Origin: a bacterium
GTDB taxonomy: Bacteria; Latescibacterota; Latescibacteria; Latescibacterales; Latescibacteraceae
Assembly (NCBI GenBank): GCA_021372535.1
Contig: JAJFUH010000022.1
Location: 1 to 22,417 of the forward strand
DNA length: 22,417 nucleotides
Direction of reading: 5' to 3'
Both the position numbers and the translations under genes were made by a program. Below the pieces are notes generated by a model. That model did no database searches. It had not been told where the DNA came from and saw only the letters and a program-made list of their open reading frames with translations. Of this stretch, positions 17,539-22,417 are shown one piece after another; within the stretch, counting starts at the first letter, position 1, and every line of letters begins with the position of its first letter.

Positions 17539-17607
17539 ACCACAAAAACACTAAGGCACAAAGGTTTTTATATATACTTTTTCTTCGTGTCTTCGTGCCT
17601 TTGTGGT
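17539..17607. repeat. CTTTGTGG inverted element, copy 2
   Basis: The left arm ACCACAAAaacactaaGGCA (17539-17558) is complementary in blocks to the right arm TGCCTTTGTGGT (17596-17607), with an A+T-rich centre. It directly follows the stop of the glycosylation operon, and a related copy lies at 6687-6765. It could serve as a weak terminator, but it has no clean T-run. Confidence 0.6.
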
Positions 17608-17642
17608 TTTAAAATATGGACAATGACAATTCGGGAGGCACC

Positions 17643-18209
17643 ATGAAAATTCTAGCAATATCAGGCAGCCCGCGCGTGGGCGGCAATACGGACTCCCTCC
17701 TCAAGCTTGCCCTCGAGGTTTTCGAGGAAAAGGGCATCGAGACCGAATTCATATCTCTCGCGGGAAAATCCATCAAGACCTGCATCGCCTGCATGGAATG
17801 CAGAAATGCACCGCGCTGTATCCTCGATGACGATTTCGATCCGATATTCAGGGCGATGGTCGATTCGGACGGGTTCATTGTGGGTTCACCGGTCTACTTC
17901 GGTTCGGCAACCGCCGAGCTCACCGCCCTGCTCGACCGTGCCGGTTATGTGGCCCGTCACAACGGCAATCTGTTCAGCCGCAAGGTAGGGGGCCCGATTG
18001 CGGTCGCCCGCCGTATCGGACAGAACTTCACCATTGCCCAGCTCCTCATGTGGTACATGATCAACGGCATGGTCGTTCCGGGGAGCACATACTGGAATAT
18101 AGCCTTCGGCCGTGAAATGGGCGAAGTCCTGCAGGATGCGGAAGGTATCCGGACAATCCGCACCTTCGCCGAAAATATCGCCTGGCTGCTCGAAAAAATA
18201 CACGGGTAA
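17643..18209 (+). CDS. Iron-sulfur flavoprotein / NADPH-dependent FMN reductase family
   Basis: This 188-residue flavodoxin-like protein opens with MKILAISGSPRVGGNTD, the FMN phosphate-binding loop, and carries a compact cysteine motif CIACMECRNAPRC (C47, C50, C53, C59; C-x2-C-x2-C-x5-C), which in Isf-type proteins binds a [4Fe-4S] cluster. GSPVYFGSATAELTALLDRAG is the conserved FMN-side segment. It probably passes electrons between a reduced donor and an unknown acceptor and is typical of anaerobes. The start at 17643 follows GGGAGG at a suitable spacing; an upstream ATG at 17616 would add nine residues before that site and is less likely. It is isolated, with no co-oriented close neighbour. 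Confidence 0.88.
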   Translation: MKILAISGSPRVGGNTDSLLKLALEVFEEKGIETEFISLAGKSIKTCIACMECRNAPRCILDDDFDPIFRAMVDSDGFIVGSPVYFGSATAELTALLDRAGYVARHNGNLFSRKVGGPIAVARRIGQNFTIAQLLMWYMINGMVVPGSTYWNIAFGREMGEVLQDAEGIRTIRTFAENIAWLLEKIHG

Positions 18210-18257
18210 ACTCGGCAACATGCATTACTGTTGAAGCACAAACCACAACCGGCATTC

Positions 18258-18340
18258 AAGAGGGCGGTGAAAAAGTATCTTTTCACACGTTCGATAGTGA
18301 AATGTATTGTTGCTGTCAAGGGTATGTAAATTGCCTGACA
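18258..18340 (+). repeat. GTGAAAAA-hairpin family, copy A
   Basis: GTGAAAA (18267-18273) pairs with TTTTCAC (18280-18286). The flanks GAGGGCG and, further on, TTGCTGTCAAGGG, match the copy at 21491-21594, so the shared unit is about 80-100 nt, not only the stem. It starts 49 nt after the stop of the flavoprotein gene. Confidence 0.65.
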
Positions 18341-18376
18341 ACCCCCCATTTTTTTAAGAACACTTTTTTCTATTAT

Positions 18377-18549
18377 GTTACTTCCTTTGCGTGCCCAAAG
18401 GAAGTAACCAAGGAAAGGGCACCCCGTGAAAAGCCTTTTTCCACGGTCACTGCCCGTTTTTCGGGAATGTGTGAACTCACGAACCTTCGGTTCGCTCGGA
18501 CAGCACCCATTCTTTTTCCGAAAACCGGTTGTGACCGCGGGGCTTTTCA
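18377..18549. repeat. Composite palindromic intergenic element (MITE/REP-like)
   Basis: Two nested structures are present. First, a perfect 13-bp stem GTTACTTCCTTTG (18377-18389) and CAAAGGAAGTAAC (18396-18408) with a six-base loop. Second, a long imperfect palindrome with arms of about 42 nt: TGAAAAGCC (18427-18435) pairs with GGCTTTTCA (18541-18549), the CCACGGTCAC block with GTGACCGCGG, and a CGTTTTTCGG block with CCGAAAACCG; the loop holds GAACC-TTC-GGTTC. The stem followed by a GGGCACCCC-like stretch resembles a widespread non-coding element in several bacterial phyla that is often mis-annotated as a short gene; that resemblance is from memory. Confidence 0.7.
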
Positions 18550-18812
18550 ATGGGTTTATTAATACACGGGCTTTAATGGTTTATATGCTATTTATAATCA
18601 ATTCATTACAATACAATTCATCATGGTTTTCAGGGGATCGCCATCATGTAAACATGTTCCCGGATCATTAATCGGGAATCAGTACTTTATGCCGCCCCAT
18701 GACAGCCTGTTTCCAGACATATGATGTTTTCACATGGCTTTTGATAATTATATGTTCTCAAACCACATCGATCACGGGTTATTGCAGTCAAACCGGTCAC
18801 TCCATGTAAATT

Positions 18813-20162
18813 ATGAATAAACAGGAAGCTTCAAGCGAAAAGGACATCATCCTCGATTCCATCACGGACGGGGTGTTTACGGTCGACAAGGAATGGCGAG
18901 TGACCTCCTTTAACCGTGCCGCGGAACTCATAACCGGCATTCCGAAAAAGGAAGCCATCGGCCAGCCCTGCAAGTATGTGTTCAGAGCATCCATCTGCGA
19001 GGAACGATGCGCGCTCCTCCACACCTCGGAAAGCGGGGAACCGGTCACCAACCTGCCCGTGTATTTTCTCCGGGCCGACGGGACAAAGGTTCCGGTGAGC
19101 ATCTCGACCGCACTCCTCCGCAATTCCCAAGGAAAAGTCATCGGCGGAGTCGAAACGTTCCGCGACCTGAGCGCCGTGGAAGAGCTCAGGCGTAAACTGC
19201 GGAGCAGTTATACCTTTTCCGATATAGTCAGCCGCAATCACCGGATGAGAGAAATCTTCGACATCCTGCCTGTCATCGCCGAAAGCCCGGCCACTGTCCT
19301 CGTGGAAGGAGAAAGCGGCACCGGCAAGGAGCTTGTCTGCCGTGCAATCCATGACCTCAGTTCCCGGCGGAACGGCCCGTTTGTGGCGGTAAACTGCGCG
19401 GCCCTGCCGGACACGCTTCTCGAAAGCGAGCTTTTCGGATACAAAGCCGGGGCTTTCACCGATGCCCGTACCGACAAACCGGGGCGGTTCGCGCTCGCGG
19501 AAGGCGGCACCATACTGCTCGATGAAATCGGCGACATTTCGCCCGCCCTCCAGGTCAGGCTCCTCCGGCTCCTCCAGGAAAAGGTATATGAGCCGCTCGG
19601 ATCGATAAAACCTGAAAAGGCCGATGTCCGTATCCTGACAGCCACCAACCGCAATCTTGAAGAGCTGGTGAAAAATGGCGCCTTCAGGAGCGATCTCTAT
19701 TACCGCATCAATGTGATCAGGCTCTTTATCCCGCCGCTCAGGGAACGGAGGGACGATATCCCCCTGCTTGCGGAACATTTCATCGAACGCTTCAATACAC
19801 TCCACTCGCGGGAAATCGAACGGATTTCGGATGCAGCCATGGCGGCTCTGCTGGAACACGATTATCCCGGCAATATACGGGAACTCGAAAACGCCATCGA
19901 GCATGCCTTTGTTCTCTGCGCAGGCACGGTAATTCTTCCCGAGCACCTGCCGCCGCAGTTCAGAAAAAAAACCGCAGTACCCTCTCTGACACAGGAATCC
20001 GGTTTTTCTCTGCGGGATATCGAGGCTCGCGCCATCACCGAAGCCCTCAGGTGTAACAACGGCAACAAAGCCTCAGCTGCCCGCGCGCTCGGAATCGGCC
20101 GGAAAACCCTCTACCGCAAGATAGAGGAATACGGTATCACCAGCGAAAGTCACGAAGAATAG
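18813..20162 (+). CDS. Sigma-54-dependent transcriptional activator: PAS - AAA+ - Fis HTH
   Basis: The protein (449 residues) activates RNA polymerase-sigma-54 at -24/-12 promoters. It has an N-terminal PAS sensor domain (about 10-120) with three cysteines C53, C62 and C66 in an insert-like loop, then the AAA+ domain (about 135-370) with Walker A GESGTGKE (166-173), Walker B TILLDEIGD (233-241), and the sigma-54 contact loop reading GAFTDA (213-218) instead of GAFTGA, and a C-terminal Fis-type helix-turn-helix (about 400-442, NNGNKASAARALGIGRKTLYRKI). There is no receiver domain, so it is not a two-component regulator; the PAS cysteines may bind a metal cluster or sense redox state. Two palindromes and a sigma-54 promoter directly downstream suggest that it controls the NifX-like genes. 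No strong ribosome-binding site is seen at this ATG, though it fits the PAS start. Confidence 0.93.
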   Translation: MNKQEASSEKDIILDSITDGVFTVDKEWRVTSFNRAAELITGIPKKEAIGQPCKYVFRASICEERCALLHTSESGEPVTNLPVYFLRADGTKVPVSISTALLRNSQGKVIGGVETFRDLSAVEELRRKLRSSYTFSDIVSRNHRMREIFDILPVIAESPATVLVEGESGTGKELVCRAIHDLSSRRNGPFVAVNCAALPDTLLESELFGYKAGAFTDARTDKPGRFALAEGGTILLDEIGDISPALQVRLLRLLQEKVYEPLGSIKPEKADVRILTATNRNLEELVKNGAFRSDLYYRINVIRLFIPPLRERRDDIPLLAEHFIERFNTLHSREIERISDAAMAALLEHDYPGNIRELENAIEHAFVLCAGTVILPEHLPPQFRKKTAVPSLTQESGFSLRDIEARAITEALRCNNGNKASAARALGIGRKTLYRKIEEYGITSESHEE

Positions 20163-20175
20163 AAAACTCCGTTCA

Positions 20176-20190
20176 GTATCATTATGATAC
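20176..20190. promoter_or_regulatory. Putative upstream activator site 1 (perfect palindrome)
   Basis: GTATCATTATGATAC is a perfect 15-bp palindrome (seven bases each side of a T), 14 nt after the regulator stop codon. Its centre is about 157 bp before the predicted transcription start of the sigma-54 promoter, an enhancer-like distance. Confidence 0.65.
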
Positions 20191-20204
20191 ACTTCTCAAT
20201 CCAG

Positions 20205-20227
20205 ATATGTATCGTTATAATACATAT
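20205..20227. promoter_or_regulatory. Putative upstream activator site 2
   Basis: ATATGTAT (20205-20212) and ATACATAT (20220-20227) form a perfect 8-bp inverted repeat. Its core GTATCGTTATAATAC (20209-20223) matches site 1 in 13 of 15 positions. The two centres are 33 bp apart, about three helical turns, so both would face the same side of the DNA. Confidence 0.65.
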
Positions 20228-20313
20228 CACCTCCGTTTGTCTCACTTCTTTTCGCCTGCTCTCTTAGCATAATACATTGTTATTAAAAGTGTTTGCTTAT
20301 TGCCTCACAATTA

Positions 20314-20329
20314 TGGTACAGGATTTGCT
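20314..20329 (+). promoter_or_regulatory. Sigma-54 (-24/-12) promoter of the NifX-like cluster
   Basis: TGGTACAGGATTTGCT has the invariant GG (20315-20316) and GC (20327-20328) separated by exactly ten bases, matching the TGGCAC-N5-TTGCW consensus except for T in place of C. Transcription should begin near 20340, leaving a leader of about 16 nt with a GGAG before the ATG at 20356. Location behind a sigma-54 activator gene and paired palindromes supports it. Confidence 0.78.
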
Positions 20330-20355
20330 CTTTTTATTCCCCGGAGAAAACAACC

Positions 20356-20778
20356 ATGCGGATCGCCATACCTTTATGGTACGACAGTGTTTCGCCTGTG
20401 CTCGATACCGCCGGCAAGCTTGTTATTATGACTATCGAAAACGGCTCGGTTGTATCGAGAAGCGAAATTTCCCTGAACCCTGCGGAACCTGTAAAAACCG
20501 CGGAGCTCATCGCAAACCAGGCCGATGTTCTCGTCTGCGGCGCCCTGTCGAGGCAGTTCGCATCATATCTGACGTCGCTCGGTGTCGATATTTATCCGTG
20601 GACGATGGGAACGGTCGACCGGATTGTAGACGCTTTCATCAACGGTACTGTTCAAAAGCCCGAATTTACGATGCCGGGCTGCAGAAAACACCGTCACCGG
20701 TGGTGCGAACGGGGAAGACAGTGCGAACAGGGACGTCCGCATCGTCAATCACACTCCGACTGCAAAAAGGAGGCATAA
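20356..20778 (+). CDS. NifX/NifB-like (dinitrogenase Fe-Mo cofactor family) protein with Cys/His-rich tail
   Basis: The first about 105 residues (of 140) follow the small NifX-like fold: MRIAIPLWYDSVSPVLDTAGK at the start, VLVCGALSRQFASYLTSLGVDIYPW in the middle, and GTVDRIVDAFINGT at the end. Homologues carry or bind iron-sulfur or Fe-Mo cluster precursors, but many relatives occur in organisms without nitrogenase. After MPGC (C109) comes a basic tail with H112, H114, C117, C123, H129, H133 and C136, a likely metal-binding appendage. The ATG at 20356 is chosen because GGAG precedes it and the family begins with M-[RK]-IA; an ATG at 20293 lies upstream of the promoter. It is the first gene after the sigma-54 promoter, and the next gene starts five bases after its stop. 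Confidence 0.85.
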   Translation: MRIAIPLWYDSVSPVLDTAGKLVIMTIENGSVVSRSEISLNPAEPVKTAELIANQADVLVCGALSRQFASYLTSLGVDIYPWTMGTVDRIVDAFINGTVQKPEFTMPGCRKHRHRWCERGRQCEQGRPHRQSHSDCKKEA

Positions 20779-20783
20779 ATATC

Positions 20784-21143
20784 ATGAAAATTGCAATCAG
20801 CTCGCAGGGAAAGGAAATAAACAGCCGTGTCGATCCGAGATTCGGCAGAGGAAAATACTTTATCCTGATCGATTCCGATACGGGCGCTTTTTCAGCCCAT
20901 GACAACTCGCAGAATCTCAATGCGCTCCAGGGAGCGGGAATTCAGGCCGCCAGAAATGTAACCGATCTGGGAGCCGGGGCGGTGATAACCGGCAATGTCG
21001 GGCCCAAAGCGTTCGCCGCGCTCGAAGCGGCCGGGGTGGAAATCTACACCGGCGTTTCCGGCACCGTACAGGAGGCGCTGGCGGATTTTCGGGCAGGAAA
21101 ACTCAGCCGGGTGGCAAAGGCGACGGTTGAAGGACACTGGTGA
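20784..21143 (+). CDS. NifX/NifB-like (dinitrogenase Fe-Mo cofactor family) protein, cysteine-free
   Basis: This 119-residue protein is a second, distinct NifX-like domain: MKIAISSQGKEINSRVDPRFGRGKYFILID at the start, NLNALQGAGIQAARNVTDLGAGAVITGNVGPKAF in the middle, and GVEIYTGVSGTVQEAL near the end, all typical of the family of small cluster-binding proteins. It contains no cysteine at all, so any cluster would have to be held by other residues or by a partner. The start has a full AAAGGAGG ribosome-binding site. It is co-transcribed with the Cys/His-tailed paralogue. The same frame stays open upstream to 20277, but this part overlaps the previous gene and is not coding. Confidence 0.9.
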   Translation: MKIAISSQGKEINSRVDPRFGRGKYFILIDSDTGAFSAHDNSQNLNALQGAGIQAARNVTDLGAGAVITGNVGPKAFAALEAAGVEIYTGVSGTVQEALADFRAGKLSRVAKATVEGHW

Positions 21144-21161
21144 AAACCGGAGGTGGATGCT

Positions 21162-21452
21162 ATGCCAGGTTTTGATGGAAAGGGTCCTGTGGGACATGGT
21201 CCGCGGACCGGTCGGGGACGAGGGATATGCGGCATCGGTATACGCAGCTTTACCGGGAAGAGGTCGCGAACCGTTGGCCTTCTCACGTTTGTCGTTCCTG
21301 CTGTGGCTGCCGTGATAAACGATGCCCGTAAACCGTATGGCATCACAAGGAGGCTTTACAGAGCAATAAAAGGAAGGTTTGCCGGTTCAGCTGATAAAGG
21401 CGCGGTAACCGGTTCGTCGGTGAATTACATCGAGGATAAACACGAAAAGTAA
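21162..21452 (+). CDS. Small Gly/Arg-rich protein, DUF5320-like N-terminus
   Basis: This 96-residue protein opens with MPGFDGKGPVGHGPRTGRGRG, the N-terminal signature of the DUF5320-like proteins often placed beside NifX-like genes. A hydrophobic stretch (about 38-53, VGLLTFVVPAVAAVI) could be a short membrane segment or a buried helix, followed by a basic region. One cysteine (C23) is present. GGAGG lies eight bases before the ATG and only 18 nt separate it from the NifX-like stop, so it belongs to the same operon. Function unknown; the Gly/Arg/Pro/Asp signature recurs in the next two genes. Confidence 0.75.
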   Translation: MPGFDGKGPVGHGPRTGRGRGICGIGIRSFTGKRSRTVGLLTFVVPAVAAVINDARKPYGITRRLYRAIKGRFAGSADKGAVTGSSVNYIEDKHEK

Positions 21453-21491
21453 TGAACAATCTGCTGACAAACATTATCGGTTCTTATAAGA

Positions 21492-21594
21492 GGGCCGTGA
21501 AAAAGTATATTTTTCACGAGCCCTATAACAAAATGTGTTGTTTTGTTGCTGTCAAGGGCGTGTAAATCGGCACTTCGTGCCGATCCTTGACAGC
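21492..21594 (+). repeat. GTGAAAAA-hairpin family, copy B, with second strong stem-loop
   Basis: The first hairpin has GTGAAAAA (21497-21504) pairing perfectly with TTTTTCAC (21510-21517), lengthened by GGGC (21492-21495) and GCCC (21520-21523). The second has GCTGTCAAGG (21548-21557) pairing with CCTTGACAGC (21585-21594), enclosing ATCGGCAC-TTC-GTGCCGAT (21566-21584), a stable stem. It lies between two small genes of the cluster and may end or attenuate the upstream operon, or protect the RNA. There is no T-run. Confidence 0.75.
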
Positions 21595-21683
21595 TTATAT
21601 CCACACTTACAGACTTTATCACAAGACTTTTAAGCAGTGAATATTAACCATTGTAAACCATCAGTAACATAGAGGAGTTCCAT

Positions 21684-21881
21684 ATGCCAAAACAGGACGG
21701 AACAGGCCCGTCAACACGGGGAAGAGGTAGAGGAAAAATGGGAGGAGGCTCTGCGGCGGGTCCGGGTGGAAACTGCATATGTCCGGGCTGCGGGACCAAG
21801 GTGCCGCATTCGCGGGGAATACCCTGCAACCAGATGAAATGCCCCGAATGCGGAGCATATTTGACAAGAGAAGTATCATAA
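21684..21881 (+). CDS. Tiny zinc-ribbon-like protein with MPxxD N-terminal signature
   Basis: This 65-residue protein starts MPKQDGTGPSTRGRGRGKMGGG and then has CxCPxC (C31, C33, C36) and C48 with CPEC (C53, C56), six cysteines arranged as a zinc-ribbon or rubredoxin-like metal knuckle. The start is supported by GAGGAG about seven bases upstream. The N-terminal half shares the Gly/Arg-rich signature of the neighbouring genes. It may be transcribed separately, since a structured 230-nt spacer precedes it. Metal binding is inferred from the cysteine pattern; no function is known to me. Confidence 0.75.
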   Translation: MPKQDGTGPSTRGRGRGKMGGGSAAGPGGNCICPGCGTKVPHSRGIPCNQMKCPECGAYLTREVS

Positions 21882-21904
21882 CAAAAACTGTAAATTTCAT
21901 CATG

Positions 21905-21933
21905 GGGCGTGTGAAAATATTTTTTCAGAGCCC
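21905..21933 (+). repeat. GTGAAAAA-hairpin family, copy D, in the leader of the last gene
   Basis: GGGC (21905-21908) pairs with GCCC (21930-21933), and TGAAAA (21912-21917) with TTTTCA (21922-21927). The element ends five bases before the AAAGGAGG ribosome-binding site of the next gene, so folding could affect translation. It is the fourth copy in the window. Confidence 0.65.
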
Positions 21934-21951
21934 TCTTAAAGGAGGTCAGTT

Positions 21952-22320
21952 ATGCCAGGCGGAGACAGAACAGGGCCATTGGGACTCGGTCCGATGACAG
22001 GAAGAGCCGCAGGATATTGCGCCGGTTACGGAGTTCCCGGCTTCATGAACCCCTATGGTCACCGTGGTATGGGTTTTGCCGGAGGCAGAGGCGGAAGAAG
22101 GCGGGGGTTGTGCTGGACCATCCCCTTTGCAGTTCCGGCAGTAATGCCGACCGCTCCGGTATCCCCCTATCCGGGCAGCATTACGGAACCATACGATGAG
22201 AGCATGGAAACGGAGAATCTCCGTGTTCAGGCGGAACAGCTCAGGACTGCTCTCGCGGGTATTGAAAAACGTCTCGAAAAGCTCGAATCAAAGAAAACCG
22301 AAAAGGAACAGAAAGACTGA
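21952..22320 (+). CDS. DUF5320-like protein with C-terminal coiled coil
   Basis: The protein (122 residues) begins MPGGDRTGPLGLGPMTGRAAGYCAG, the canonical DUF5320 N-terminus, then a glycine/arginine-rich part (about 35-52) with one Cys at 54 and a proline-rich hydrophobic stretch (about 56-80). The last about 35 residues (84-120, ENLRVQAEQLRTALAGIEKRLEKLE) have heptad-like leucines and should form a coiled coil. The ribosome-binding site AAAGGAGG is strong. It shares the MPxxDxxGP signature with the genes at 21162 and 21684. Members are widespread near NifX-like genes in anaerobes, function unknown. Confidence 0.8.
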   Translation: MPGGDRTGPLGLGPMTGRAAGYCAGYGVPGFMNPYGHRGMGFAGGRGGRRRGLCWTIPFAVPAVMPTAPVSPYPGSITEPYDESMETENLRVQAEQLRTALAGIEKRLEKLESKKTEKEQKD

Positions 22321-22336
22321 TACAGATCGGTGACGA

Positions 22337-22390
22337 CACCATCCGGGCGAGGTAACGGCTCAGGAATAAGATGCCGGTCCTGCCCGGGTG
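22337..22390 (+). other. Hairpin after the last gene of the cluster
   Basis: CACCATCCGGGCGAGG (22337-22352) is complementary, with small bulges, to CCTGCCCGGGTG (22379-22390), closing a loop of about 26 nt. It could be a terminator stem for the cluster, but there is no T-run after it and the window ends at 22417. Confidence 0.4.
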
Positions 22391-22417
22391 ATCCAATACC
22401 TAGTTGCATTCGAACAG

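Larger units (their letters stand above)
18210..18812. other. 600-nt intergenic region rich in hairpin repeats
   Basis: No supported gene is found in this long gap. It contains one GTGAAAAA-family hairpin near its start and a long composite palindrome at 18377-18549 (both listed separately). The remaining about 260 nt before the regulator gene are A+T-rich, without a clear promoter pair or -24/-12 site. A frame open over 18302-18562 encodes a cysteine- and proline-spiked peptide that runs through the palindrome and looks spurious. Confidence 0.6.

Noticed and set aside
18302-18562. 86-codon frame across the intergenic palindrome
   Set aside because: It is built from inverted-repeat sequence, lacks a ribosome-binding site, and resembles spurious peptides commonly called in such elements.
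18831-19946. 371-codon open frame antisense to the sigma-54 activator
   Set aside because: The sense strand clearly encodes PAS, AAA+ and HTH motifs. The antisense product has no recognisable domain and has no ribosome-binding site; long antisense frames are expected in G+C-rich coding DNA.
20277-20783. Upstream extension of the second NifX-like frame
   Set aside because: It overlaps the promoter and the first NifX-like gene. The family start and an AAAGGAGG site fix the ATG at 20784.
20356-21143. Assignment as nitrogenase nifX genes
   Set aside because: No nifHDK, nifEN or nifB is seen. NifX-like domains are common outside nitrogen fixation, so no nif gene symbol is given.

Overview
This window looks like a chromosomal stretch from an uncultured, probably anaerobic or microaerophilic bacterium of moderate to high G+C. 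Several things point that way: large DUF2723 membrane glycosyltransferase-like proteins (frequent in the Fibrobacteres-Chlorobi-Bacteroidetes superphylum and related candidate phyla), a four-cysteine iron-sulfur flavoprotein, a sigma-54 regulator beside NifX-like proteins and DUF5320-type small proteins, and many dispersed hairpin repeats between genes. This placement is inference; no rRNA or phylogenetic marker tree is available here. No tRNA, rRNA, CRISPR array, transposase or phage gene was seen.

Layout. 1-5400 (+ strand, mostly separate genes): a Na+/Ca2+ exchanger, a three-helix PQ-loop/SemiSWEET-like protein, a GNAT acetyltransferase fused to a thioredoxin-fold (YoaP-like) domain, an ATP-grasp enzyme of unknown substrate, and a degenerate EAL-HDOD signalling protein. 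5644-6672 (+): a RhaT-like sugar/H+ symporter, which meets the minus-strand genes at a bidirectional terminator. 6859-9570 (- strand): trxA-trxB (thioredoxin with an unusual CPPC active site, and its reductase), and a small GTG-started membrane protein translationally coupled to holA (DNA polymerase III delta). 9824-17524 (+): a tight four-gene operon (GTGA, ATGA and GTGA overlaps) of two tandem DUF2723 proteins, a flippase-like LPG-synthase-TM protein and a GT4 glycosyltransferase, most likely a membrane glycosylation system. 17643-18209 (+): an iron-sulfur flavoprotein.

18813-22320 (+): the most distinctive part. A PAS/AAA+/Fis sigma-54 activator is followed by two palindromic 15-bp sites whose centres lie 33 bp apart, then a -24/-12 promoter with exact GG-N10-GC spacing, then two NifX-like proteins (one with a Cys/His-rich tail, one with no cysteine) and three tiny proteins that share an N-terminal MPxxDxxGP signature (one a zinc-ribbon-like protein, one with a C-terminal coiled coil). 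This reads as a self-contained regulator-target unit for a metal or redox function that I cannot name.

Intergenic DNA is rich in repeats: a GTGAAAAA-N4/5-TTTTTCAC hairpin family with four copies in 22 kb, a CTTTGTGG inverted element in two copies, a 16-bp direct repeat, and a long composite palindrome at 18377-18549.
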